Assembly: GCA_036011305.1 (NCBI GenBank)
Contig: DASCNA010000062.1
Span: 1-13,089, forward strand
Source of the DNA: DASCNA01 sp036011305
GTDB lineage: Bacteria; Verrucomicrobiota; Lentisphaeria; Victivallales; GWF2-38-69
Length of the DNA stretch: 13,089 nucleotides
Reading direction: 5' to 3'
A program made the translations under genes and the position numbers. Of the stretch, positions 6,908-13,089 are shown piece by piece; the stretch's first letter is position 1; each line of letters starts with the position of its first letter. The notes under the pieces were generated by a model that searched no databases, was not told the origin of the DNA, and saw nothing but the letters and a program-made list of their open reading frames with translations.

Positions 6908-7396
6908 ATGAAATTATTAATGACTCTTGCAGTTGCTGCTTTGGGATTAGTAGCGATCAATGCCAGTGCTGAAATTGTAACTTCTACTATAAATGGAACA
7001 ATTAAATACTTACCAGAAGTTAATAGTGTAGTTAAAAAAGGGCAACCTCTGGTTAAATTCAGCAAAAGCGGTATAAAAATAAAAATTGAAGTTTTAAAAC
7101 TAAAAATCAAACTTGCAAAAGAAGAACTGAAAGATAAAAAGTCTGACATTGCCAGAAGCAAAAAACTTTATACTAAGTCAGCTATAAGTCTTGCCAGCCA
7201 TGAAGATGTAATTTACGAATACCATAAATGTTATATAGAATGCATGAAACTGAAACTAGAGATGAAAGATTTAGAAAGAATGCTTAATAAACGTACAATA
7301 ATTGCCCCTTATGAATGCAAAGTTACTAAAGTTCTAATAGTACCTAATTCAGGAGTGGAACTTGGTCAGGAAATTTTGGACGTTCAAAAGATATAA
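6908..7396 (+). CDS. Minimal exported HlyD/membrane-fusion-like protein
   Basis: This 162-residue exported protein has AAGG 8 bases before the ATG. It starts with a clear signal peptide, with cleavage expected after A19-S20-A21. Residues 23-52 look like the first half of a biotinyl-lipoyl domain (VVKKGQPLVKF). Residues 57-128 are a long Lys/Glu-rich helical hairpin. Residues 129-162 look like the second lipoyl half (IIAPYECKVTKV ... SGVELGQEILDV). This is the core order of periplasmic adaptor proteins of RND, ABC and type I exporters. The protein is less than half the usual length, lacks the beta-barrel and membrane-proximal domains, and has no transporter gene beside it. It also has Cys at 108, 112 and 137. 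It may be a reduced adaptor, or a stand-alone periplasmic protein with another role. A 15-bp hairpin terminates the gene, so it is monocistronic. Confidence 0.75.
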   Translation: MKLLMTLAVAALGLVAINASAEIVTSTINGTIKYLPEVNSVVKKGQPLVKFSKSGIKIKIEVLKLKIKLAKEELKDKKSDIARSKKLYTKSAISLASHEDVIYEYHKCYIECMKLKLEMKDLERMLNKRTIIAPYECKVTKVLIVPNSGVELGQEILDVQKI

Positions 7397-7416
7397 TATT
7401 AAAGATAACTTTCAAT

Positions 7417-7458
7417 TATTAAGACGAGCTGCCATATGTATATCAGTTCGTCTTAATA
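7417..7458 (+). terminator. Long-stem terminator after the HlyD-like gene
   Basis: A 15-bp stem (7417-7431 with 7444-7458, one G-U pair, 12-base loop) lies 20 bases after the stop codon. The bases that follow (TATTTTATAA) are only moderately T-rich, so it may be a weak or factor-assisted terminator. Confidence 0.65.
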
Positions 7459-7580
7459 TATTTTATAACTGTTTTGTTATTAAACTCTAAACACAATACA
7501 TTTATCATTTCAGATTGACATATAATTTAATACATCTCAATCAAGTATCATATTTTGACGGGATTTATCAGAGATATAAT

Positions 7581-7976
7581 ATGGAGAATAAGCGAAAAGT
7601 AACAGAGATATATCCTTTCATCACTTTATTGGTGATAATTATATGCATGGTTACCGCATTGATCTGGAATACAGTTTTTGTAAAACAAATACCTATATCA
7701 TATTATTTATATTTGAAAATTCCTGTTTGTATATGCTCTTTTATATTAATTTTTTATTCTATAAAAATAAAAAAATATCACTATTCAATATTATTTATCC
7801 TAATGGTTATATTAGCATTTCCTTTCATGGATTTTGGTTTCTACATGATTAATGATATCGTATTTGTCGAAATAGTATTTCTGCTGTTTCTCTTATATTT
7901 ATGCTACAAACTTTATCCTAGAACAGATCACGACAAGCATATCAATGAATTTAGGAAAAAATTAGATAAAAGATAG
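7581..7976 (+). CDS. Small integral membrane protein, unknown function
   Basis: This is a 131-residue protein that I do not recognise. A charged N-terminus (MENKRKVTE) precedes four hydrophobic segments at about residues 12-30, 41-61, 68-87 and 90-110, and a charged C-terminal tail rich in Asp, His, Lys and Arg. The layout (short basic start, four helices, a HY...AFPF element in helix 3) is like that of the proteins at 613 and 12543, but the sequence match is weak. The same frame is open back to a TTG at 7515, which would add 22 residues. I prefer the ATG because it begins right at the charged N-terminus, although the SD is poor for both. It is convergent with the nuclease gene. Confidence 0.65.
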   Translation: MENKRKVTEIYPFITLLVIIICMVTALIWNTVFVKQIPISYYLYLKIPVCICSFILIFYSIKIKKYHYSILFILMVILAFPFMDFGFYMINDIVFVEIVFLLFLLYLCYKLYPRTDHDKHINEFRKKLDKR

Positions 7977-8037
7977 ATAGAATTATAGACTGCCTTGCAA
8001 ACACCCTCTGCAATAAATGAATTACATTAATGTTTAT

Positions 8038-8064
8038 AACTCCCGATCAGTAATATCAGGAGCT
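8038..8064. terminator. Possible bidirectional terminator between convergent genes
   Basis: An imperfect hairpin lies midway between the stops at 7976 and 8089: CTCC/GGAG plus GAT/ATC with one C/A mismatch and a 7-base loop (8048-8054). There is no strong T-run on either side. Confidence 0.4.
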
Positions 8065-8088
8065 ATTTAATAATTTACAGCAATACTA

Positions 8089-9090
8089 CTATATCCATCT
8101 TCTATAATCTGAACTGCTTTCCAACTGTTCTTCGATATTATCTGGTAAATATGCAAAAAAATCTAATCCTGTTATTCTTTCAATATTGTTAACAGGTACT
8201 GTGTAGAAATATAATGGTTTTTCTATTTTTTGATTAGGCAAAATAAAGCCAATAGCTTTAATATCAGGTTGTCTGTAGTCTAGAATAACTTTAAAATAAG
8301 CATCCGGTACATCAACTTTATCAGCACCTATTTCCTTGTGCTTTCTGTTATTGTAAAATATATGGCCGGTAACTACAGAAATTTCAAGATTTTTAACAGC
8401 CCATATTCTTACTTTGCTTTCAAGTTTTTTCCATGCTCCTCGGTTAAAATCAGGCACTTGAGGTGACATATTGCTCATATAAAAAGTTTCACTCATTGCT
8501 GTTTTACTGAAACGCATTGCGGCAGCAGGACAAAGATGTCCCCTGTCGTAACCAGAACCGCGATAATCATCTAAAGTTGCAGACCCTGTTTTAACTAATG
8601 GATCCGGCCTAAAATCATTTCTTCTAGGGGCTGTTGTATTTTTCACCATGTTTTTTGTAAGTTTATAAGCAACCCAATTCGCCTGTTCTCTATCTTCATT
8701 ATAACCAAGCATATAATATTTGTGATTAATAATTTCAGATTTAGTATTTCTTCTATTTGCTATTCTCAATGCACTTGAATTTGTGCTGGTTGAATTTGCA
8801 GTACTATATTTTTTTTTATTAATTGAAGAACTGTTATATTTTTTTGCAGCTGGAGCATTAACTGCGGTATTTGAATTATTCAAGAATTTTTCAATGTATG
8901 TCTTATATCCACCGTTGACAAATTGATATATATTTTCTTTATAACCATTAGCAGCTCCACCCAGAAACATCATTACAGCCGAAAGAATTACATAATTACG
9001 CAATCGTTTTAACAAACTTGTTTTTACCGATTGAATTTTAGATTTTGCTGAAGTACTTGATCTTCTCCTGGATACTGGTTTTCTTGGCAT
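8089..9090 (-). CDS. Membrane-anchored DNA/RNA non-specific endonuclease (NUC family)
   Basis: This is a 333-residue protein with a very basic N-terminal tail (residues 1-32), one membrane helix at about 33-49, a Ser/Asn/Lys-rich linker to about 115, and then a beta-beta-alpha-metal nuclease domain. Catalytic motifs are intact: DRGH (Asp182 to His185, general base), then NMSPQVPDFNRGAWKKLE, with the metal-binding Asn216 and Glu224. The basic tail should stay in the cytoplasm, placing the nuclease outside the inner membrane, as in pneumococcal EndA. Likely roles are therefore DNA processing during uptake, nutrient scavenging, or degradation of extracellular DNA. There is no neighbouring inhibitor gene, which is consistent with export. 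The start is firm: AGGAGA lies 7 bases before the ATG. The leader can fold so that this SD is fully paired (see 9092-9143). It appears monocistronic. Confidence 0.9.
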   Translation of the reverse strand: MPRKPVSRRRSSTSAKSKIQSVKTSLLKRLRNYVILSAVMMFLGGAANGYKENIYQFVNGGYKTYIEKFLNNSNTAVNAPAAKKYNSSSINKKKYSTANSTSTNSSALRIANRRNTKSEIINHKYYMLGYNEDREQANWVAYKLTKNMVKNTTAPRRNDFRPDPLVKTGSATLDDYRGSGYDRGHLCPAAAMRFSKTAMSETFYMSNMSPQVPDFNRGAWKKLESKVRIWAVKNLEISVVTGHIFYNNRKHKEIGADKVDVPDAYFKVILDYRQPDIKAIGFILPNQKIEKPLYFYTVPVNNIERITGLDFFAYLPDNIEEQLESSSDYRRWI

Positions 9091-9091
9091 T

Positions 9092-9143
9092 TTTAATCTC
9101 CTGTTAATTGTTGAATGGTGATTTTCACCAAGAGGAGATTAAA
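9092..9143 (-). promoter_or_regulatory. SD-sequestering leader structure of the nuclease gene
   Basis: TTTAATCTCCT (9092-9102) and AGGAGATTAAA (9133-9143) are a perfect 11-bp inverted repeat. In the minus-strand mRNA the 3' arm reads AGGAGAUUAAA and is the nuclease SD plus spacer, ending one base before the AUG. The 5' arm is an exact anti-SD. Between them UGGUGA (9125-9130) and UCACCA (9116-9121) can form a second hairpin with a 3-base loop. Pairing of the outer arms would block ribosome binding. The rest of the gap to 9409 is AT-rich, and I see no other element in it. Confidence 0.6.
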
Positions 9144-9409
9144 GTTTATTCAAAAAATTAATCAATATTAAAAAAAAACAGTAAATGAGGCAGTGTATAT
9201 AACCACCTGAAAGATATCTATTAAGAGTAGATTAGTTTTTTAGCTTTTTTATTTTATAAAAAAATAACTTATTATATTAGTTTAAAGATCTGAAAGCGCA
9301 TATTTTTCTTGTGTATATTCACATGTATTCCAAAGGCAATGATTTATTTATGGTATTCAAAAATAAGCAAATAGAAAGCTATAATCTGACTGCTCTTTCT
9401 TTATGCAAT

Positions 9410-10261
9410 TTAGATTTCAGCCGAATATGTCCAGTCATAATTACCAAGTCCATCAGCCACTCCTTTAGCCCATAAATTTTCTAAAGCTTTAAACATACCT
9501 GGATCTGTTCCTATTTCATTACACATTTCGACAAACTGTCTAGCTTCAAGTACAACCTGAGTTAGAGTGGCCTGTACTCTCTTAGTATCTGAAGAAAAAT
9601 TTTTATCCTTAGCTTTAACCAATGTATCATTAACCACTGCAGGTAGAGCCTTTTTAATAAATTCTTCGTAAACTTCTACAGGAAACTTTTCTGTTTCACA
9701 AAATTTAACTCCTTGACAAAGTCCCACAAGCATAGGAATTGCTGCAAATAAACTGGCATTTACAAGAGTTGAAGCAGAGCTAGGGTTTTCACTGATAAAA
9801 ATGGCGTTCCCAAATATTTCCAGAAGAGGTTTAATCTTATTGAATGCTTCCTGATTTCCGCTATACAGAATTTGAAGATCCTGTGAAGCCACCTGACTTG
9901 GATAGCCTCCAACTGCCCCGTCAATATATTTTCCTCCAAATGACACAACTAATTCATTTAGCTTTTTTGCATCTTTTGGTTTACCATTGCTTAGCTGTAA
10001 CACAATTTTATTCTCAAGTATTGAACCATGATTTTCAAGAAGTTCACAAGCAGGTTCATACCCAAGAACACTAATCATAATAATAGGACTTGCCTTGAGT
10101 GCATCTTCCAATGAATCAAGAGGTGTAACATTTTCTCCAGATAAAGAATGTGATTTTTCAGAACTTCTATTCCAAATAGTAAGAGTTTGACCGGCTGATG
10201 CCAGTGACTTTATCATATTGGACCCCATTTTCCCACAACCTAAAAAAGAGATATTACTCAT
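9410..10261 (-). CDS. Imine reductase / 6-phosphogluconate-dehydrogenase-like NADP oxidoreductase
   Basis: This is a 283-residue protein of the beta-hydroxyacid dehydrogenase superfamily. The N-terminal Rossmann fold has FLGCGKMGSNM (Gly8, Gly10, Gly13), and WNRSSEK (about 30-36) suggests NADPH preference. The segment LQLSNGKPKDAKKL, then YIDGAVGGYPSQV and ILYSGNQEAF, follows the pattern of imine reductases rather than of 3-hydroxyisobutyrate dehydrogenases. The usual dehydrogenase Lys of the interdomain helix is absent: the region reads STLVNASLFAA, with Asn168 where imine reductases often have Asp or Tyr, so the chemistry is uncertain. Start choice: GAGGG lies 7 bases before the ATG at 10259-10261. 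A GTG at 10288 would add nine residues and has no SD. The SD sits in the loop of a small hairpin, ACAAC(10265-10269)/GTTGT(10277-10281). It is transcribed toward the nuclease gene but is 319 bases away from it. Confidence 0.85.
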   Translation of the reverse strand: MSNISFLGCGKMGSNMIKSLASAGQTLTIWNRSSEKSHSLSGENVTPLDSLEDALKASPIIMISVLGYEPACELLENHGSILENKIVLQLSNGKPKDAKKLNELVVSFGGKYIDGAVGGYPSQVASQDLQILYSGNQEAFNKIKPLLEIFGNAIFISENPSSASTLVNASLFAAIPMLVGLCQGVKFCETEKFPVEVYEEFIKKALPAVVNDTLVKAKDKNFSSDTKRVQATLTQVVLEARQFVEMCNEIGTDPGMFKALENLWAKGVADGLGNYDWTYSAEI

Positions 10262-10595
10262 AATACAACCCTCATTGTTGTCAATCACATATCATAGAGA
10301 AGATATAGTATATTTTAACTGAAGAGTAGTTGATTTCAATTAATGGTAAATATAAAGCAACATGCTTACTCTCCAATATTCATCCATGCTACTTTCCAGC
10401 TTTTAAACGAACAAAAAAAATTTAGGTGTTCTACTTTGCGATATTTTGGAATATTATACATTCTGTATGAACTGCTTTTATCATTACCTATCTTTATAAA
10501 ATAATAGAAGAAAAAAATACATACTATGTCACAGCATTCGCAAAGCAATAGAAAGTACTCTTTAGTAACTAACAAAAAGGAAAATAGAGTAGAAA
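10262..10595. other. Gene-free stretch between the oxidoreductase and the tRNA-Pro fragment
   Basis: This 334-base stretch holds the start region of the oxidoreductase gene and what should be chromosomal sequence downstream of the original tRNA-Pro gene. A 69-codon minus-strand frame (10366-10575) starts with TTG without an SD and reads back into the tRNA; I do not call it. On the minus strand the bases just past the tRNA end are pyrimidine-rich (10595 down to 10574). I see no other supported feature. Confidence 0.5.
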
Positions 10596-10640
<45 letters not shown>

Positions 10641-10754
10641 TCTGATTACATTGATTGTAGTTTAACTTATTTGATATAAATTACTTACACTTAGTCTCGC
10701 CTTCTCTAAAATAACTTGTTTTTTACCTGTATGTAGTTGTATATTTTTGTATGG

Positions 10755-10776
10755 AAAAGTTGACCAAAAGTTGACC
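10755..10776. repeat. Tandem 11-bp direct repeat upstream of the integrase
   Basis: AAAAGTTGACC occurs twice head-to-tail (10755-10765 and 10766-10776). A partial third GGTTGAC begins at 10786, just inside the ORF. Its place between the attachment core and the integrase gene fits integrase arm-type sites or an autoregulatory operator. Confidence 0.6.
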
Positions 10777-10783
10777 AAAAAAT

Positions 10784-12238
10784 ATGGTTGACAGAATTTT
10801 CTCAATAAAAACTGAGAAATATTCAAGAGTCTTCAATCCAAACAGGAAACCTCAAGAAATGAAAAGAATTAATTTTACAAAAAACAACCTTGATAGGCTA
10901 AATTATACTGGCATCAGAATTGAGTATCAAGACAAAAAATTTAAACATTTAACTATTAGAGTATCTAAATTCAAAAAAACGTTTAATCATTTAGTTAATA
11001 TAAGTGGCACTACTAAACGGATTCAACTAGGACACTATCCATATATGTCTATAGTAGAAGCCAGAAAAGCAAGCTGTGACAATATAAAACAAGATACATT
11101 AGGACAGAATCCTAATAATCTAAAGTACGAAAATCTATATAACCAATATGTTAAAGATAAAGGCATACAAAAAGCAAGTCATGTTAAATATTACTATAAA
11201 TATTATTCTGATCGATTTTTAATGATACCAGCCTTTAAAATTACTAAACAAGATGTTAAAGATATATTTTACGATATGACTGAAACACATGGAAAACACA
11301 CAGCAAACAGAGTTGTGGGTTCTATTGGAACAGTTTTTAACTATTGCATTAAAGAAGAAATTATAGAGTTTCATAACCCTGTACGTTATTTTAAATTTCA
11401 TACAGAACATAAGAGAAAAAGATTTGTTAAGCACTCGGAAATGAAAAATTTTTTTACTGCACTTGAAGAATCCACAATTTCTGAACAAAATAGAGACATA
11501 ATAAAATGTTTACTTTTTGCAGGGACTAGAAAAAATAATGTGCTGCAAATGAAATGGGCTGATTTGGACTTAATATCTAGGAACTGGTATTTACAGTATT
11601 CTGAAATTAAAAATGATGATGATTTTACCTGTACTCTATCTAAACCTGTTGTAGAAATTTTAAAACGAAGAAGAGAAGCAGAAAAGAAAGATCCAATATA
11701 TGTATTTCCGTCTGAAACAGGTATAGGGCATGTTACAGATATTAAAAAAGCCTGGTGGCAAGTCAGAAAAACTTTCGCAAGTAAAGATCGTCTAAAATTA
11801 ATTCTAGAGTATAAAGAAAAAGAAAAGTATATCTCTGCAGAAGATTTAGGTAGATTTAATGATGAACGTAATAAAGCTTTGAATTTATTTGATAGAGAAC
11901 ACAATCTAAATAACAATACAGTTAATCTGCGTATACATGATTTGCGAAGGACTCTAGCTAGTTGGCAAGCAATAAATGGTTCTAGTTTATTAGTAATTGG
12001 TAAAAGTTTAGGACATAAAGATACTTCATCTACAGAAATTTATGCACACCTTAATAATGAAACAGTAAGAAAATCAGTAGATAACGCTGTAGATTCAATG
12101 TTTAAAATCATTAATGAAGACCCAAGTAAAAAGAGAAATTTCTCTAAAATAGATGAATTAAAGGGATTTATAGCTTCAATTGAAGCAAGTGATGAATCAG
12201 AATTTAAAATGCAAGTACTAAAACAAATAGTAGGATAA
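10784..12238 (+). CDS. int: P4-type tyrosine integrase
   Basis: This 484-residue site-specific recombinase catalyses integration and excision at the tRNA attachment site. The N-terminal arm-binding domain typical of P4-like integrases spans about residues 25-100 (FTKNNLDRLNYTGIR ... LGHYPYMSIVEARK). The core-binding domain is about 108-205 and the catalytic domain about 210-430. Catalytic residues can be placed: Arg249 (AGTRKNN), a candidate Lys276, His385 and Arg388 (HDLRR), His411 (LGHKD) and the nucleophile Tyr420 (EIYAHL). An extra charged stretch of about 45 residues (roughly 331-375) sits before the HxxR motif, longer than usual. A C-terminal helix-rich tail follows Tyr420. The ATG used has no SD. 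A second ATG at 10859 (residue 26), with AGGA upstream, starts right at the arm-binding domain and may be the real start. The gene points away from the tRNA fragment. Confidence 0.93.
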   Translation: MVDRIFSIKTEKYSRVFNPNRKPQEMKRINFTKNNLDRLNYTGIRIEYQDKKFKHLTIRVSKFKKTFNHLVNISGTTKRIQLGHYPYMSIVEARKASCDNIKQDTLGQNPNNLKYENLYNQYVKDKGIQKASHVKYYYKYYSDRFLMIPAFKITKQDVKDIFYDMTETHGKHTANRVVGSIGTVFNYCIKEEIIEFHNPVRYFKFHTEHKRKRFVKHSEMKNFFTALEESTISEQNRDIIKCLLFAGTRKNNVLQMKWADLDLISRNWYLQYSEIKNDDDFTCTLSKPVVEILKRRREAEKKDPIYVFPSETGIGHVTDIKKAWWQVRKTFASKDRLKLILEYKEKEKYISAEDLGRFNDERNKALNLFDREHNLNNNTVNLRIHDLRRTLASWQAINGSSLLVIGKSLGHKDTSSTEIYAHLNNETVRKSVDNAVDSMFKIINEDPSKKRNFSKIDELKGFIASIEASDESEFKMQVLKQIVG

Positions 12239-12369
12239 TTTTTTTGTTTATATTATATGGATAAGCTGGACTAAGATTCAAGTACTGTTACGTCCACCAT
12301 TAATTTCCCCCTAATTAGCCTCAAACTAGCTCAACTTATTAATCAAATAATACATCATTCGCATCTTCA

Positions 12370-12411
12370 GTACCGATTTTGTAACAATTGCGTGCCGATT
12401 TTGTAATAATT
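12370..12411. repeat. Two 20-bp direct repeats with 22-bp period
   Basis: GTACCGATTTTGTAACAATT (12370-12389) recurs as GTGCCGATTTTGTAATAATT (12392-12411), 18 of 20 identical. The 22-base period places both on the same helix face. Candidate roles are a regulator site, replication-initiator iterons, or the end of an IS21-like insertion sequence. The sequence alone does not decide. Confidence 0.7.
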
Positions 12412-12500
12412 TTCAAACAATGAAAATTTTAGATTTTTTTAACATAAATATTTATTATTCTATAACCATTTAGTAACTTTAACCTTATAAATAATTATAA

Positions 12501-12530
12501 TTTACTGGTTATTACTCAAAGTAGTATAGT
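12501..12530 (+). promoter_or_regulatory. Candidate promoter of the truncated membrane protein gene
   Basis: TTTACT (12501-12506, 4/6 match) and TATAGT (12525-12530, 5/6 match) are spaced 18 bases apart. Transcription would start about 6-8 bases after the -10 box, close to the ATG at 12543, so the mRNA might be nearly leaderless. No SD is visible. Confidence 0.35.
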
Positions 12531-12542
12531 TTAGAAATATTT

Positions 12543-13089
12543 ATGAGATACTCAAAAAACGAAAAAAAAATAATTGTTAGTTTATCAATTATAATTATTA
12601 CATTTTTGTCTATTTTGTCATTAACATATTTATTAGTAGGAAAACCAATACCATTTAATGTTTTATACTCCTATCCAAAAGACAAGTTTGTTTTTTATTC
12701 TATTCAATATTCTTTCGTTTTTGTCCTGAATTTATGTTTGATTTGGTTGCTCTGTTTAATAATTAAAGGTATTTTTACTGGTTATAAGCAATATTTAAGA
12801 AATAAACAATATATTTGCGCATTATTTATTAATATTTTTTATTTAATTTTATACTATCCCTTTTATACATATCCTATACCAAGATCTGCTTGGATTTTTA
12901 TAAATATACTGGGGACATTTATTATTATCATCATGCTAATAACATCAGATAAAAATAAATTGGAAGATGTTCCAATTTATTTTTCTTATATGAAAGATTA
13001 TCAAGAAAACAAAACAATTTTTTCTGAATTTGATAAAAAATATCTCTATGTATTATCCATAGTTTCAATTTTAGCTAATATTATAATTA
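12543..13089 (+). CDS. Membrane protein, 3'-truncated by window edge, related to the protein at 613-1020
   Basis: The frame is open from the ATG at 12543 to the window end (182 codons, no stop). It has a basic N-terminus (MRYSKNEKK) and hydrophobic segments at about residues 10-32, 51-76, 89-109 and 112-133. A polar region follows to about 168, and a fifth hydrophobic segment is starting at the edge. In helices 3-4, FYLILYYPF, PRSAWI and ILG align without gaps to FYLVLYFPF, PVSLWI and FLG of the protein at 613-1020. It lacks an SD; the candidate promoter lies very close. It is cargo of the integrated element or its first accessory gene, function unknown. Confidence 0.75.
   Translation, partial: MRYSKNEKKIIVSLSIIIITFLSILSLTYLLVGKPIPFNVLYSYPKDKFVFYSIQYSFVFVLNLCLIWLLCLIIKGIFTGYKQYLRNKQYICALFINIFYLILYYPFYTYPIPRSAWIFINILGTFIIIIMLITSDKNKLEDVPIYFSYMKDYQENKTIFSEFDKKYLYVLSIVSILANIII

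Larger units (their letters stand above)
12239..12542. other. Gene-free stretch within the integrated element
   Basis: These 304 bases after the integrase contain no convincing ORF. They hold a C-rich patch (TTTCCCCCTAATTAGCC near 12303-12320), the 22-bp-period repeat at 12370-12411, and the candidate promoter of the next gene. I see no clear integrase terminator, although a T-run directly follows the stop codon. Confidence 0.6.

Noticed and set aside
7515..7580. N-terminal extension of the small membrane protein from a TTG at 7515
   Set aside because: The added 22 residues have no SD and no domain sense. The ATG at 7581 begins directly at the charged N-terminus.
9410..10288. GTG start at 10288 for the imine-reductase-like gene
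   Set aside because: The ATG at 10261 has GAGGG at ideal spacing and starts right before the Rossmann strand.
10366..10575. A 69-codon minus-strand ORF between the oxidoreductase and the tRNA fragment
   Set aside because: It starts with TTG without an SD, its frame stays open back through the tRNA sequence, and it has no recognisable pattern. It is more likely chance.

Overview
The window is AT-rich (roughly 30% GC by eye). It looks like the chromosome of a low-GC bacterium that is probably diderm: one gene encodes a signal-peptide-bearing, membrane-fusion-like protein, and there are several inner-membrane proteins. Shine-Dalgarno (SD) sequences of the GGAGG type precede many genes. I cannot assign a species from sequence alone. 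Low-GC gut anaerobes such as Mucispirillum (Deferribacterota) or Brachyspira are guesses only. The window splits into a chromosomal part (1 to about 10595) and the left end of an integrated element (about 10596 to the end).

Chromosomal part, left to right. The 3' end of an exonuclease III gene converges on a small four-helix membrane protein gene. A 49-residue ORF with a strong SD follows, then a 34-base palindrome. Next, on the minus strand, come a membrane-bound HAMP/PP2C (SpoIIE/RsbU-type) phosphatase, a Gfo/Idh/MocA oxidoreductase, and a ferritin-like protein with its own rho-independent terminator. On the plus strand follow a ZIP metal transporter, a 49-residue single-pass membrane/coiled-coil protein with a terminator, a very small exported HlyD-like protein with a terminator, and another small membrane protein. 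Back on the minus strand are a membrane-anchored DNA/RNA non-specific endonuclease and an imine-reductase/6-phosphogluconate-dehydrogenase-like oxidoreductase. Most of these genes appear to be single transcription units with no shared pathway. The ferritin-like and ZIP genes are divergent neighbours and could both relate to metal handling, but that is inference.

Element part. The 3' half of a tRNA-Pro(UGG) gene (10596-10640, minus strand) stands alone without its 5' half. It is followed by about 140 bases containing tandem 11-bp repeats, and then a P4-type tyrosine integrase. This is the expected structure of the far attachment site of an element inserted in a tRNA 3' end; the intact tRNA should lie beyond the right edge of the window. 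Beyond the integrase there is a 304-base gene-free stretch with a 22-bp-period repeat. A membrane protein gene then runs off the window, and its product resembles the small membrane protein at 613-1020.

The most unusual local signal is the leader of the nuclease gene. An 11-base segment of the 5' UTR is perfectly complementary to the SD region immediately before the ATG, and a second hairpin sits between the two arms. This is the layout of a translational switch.
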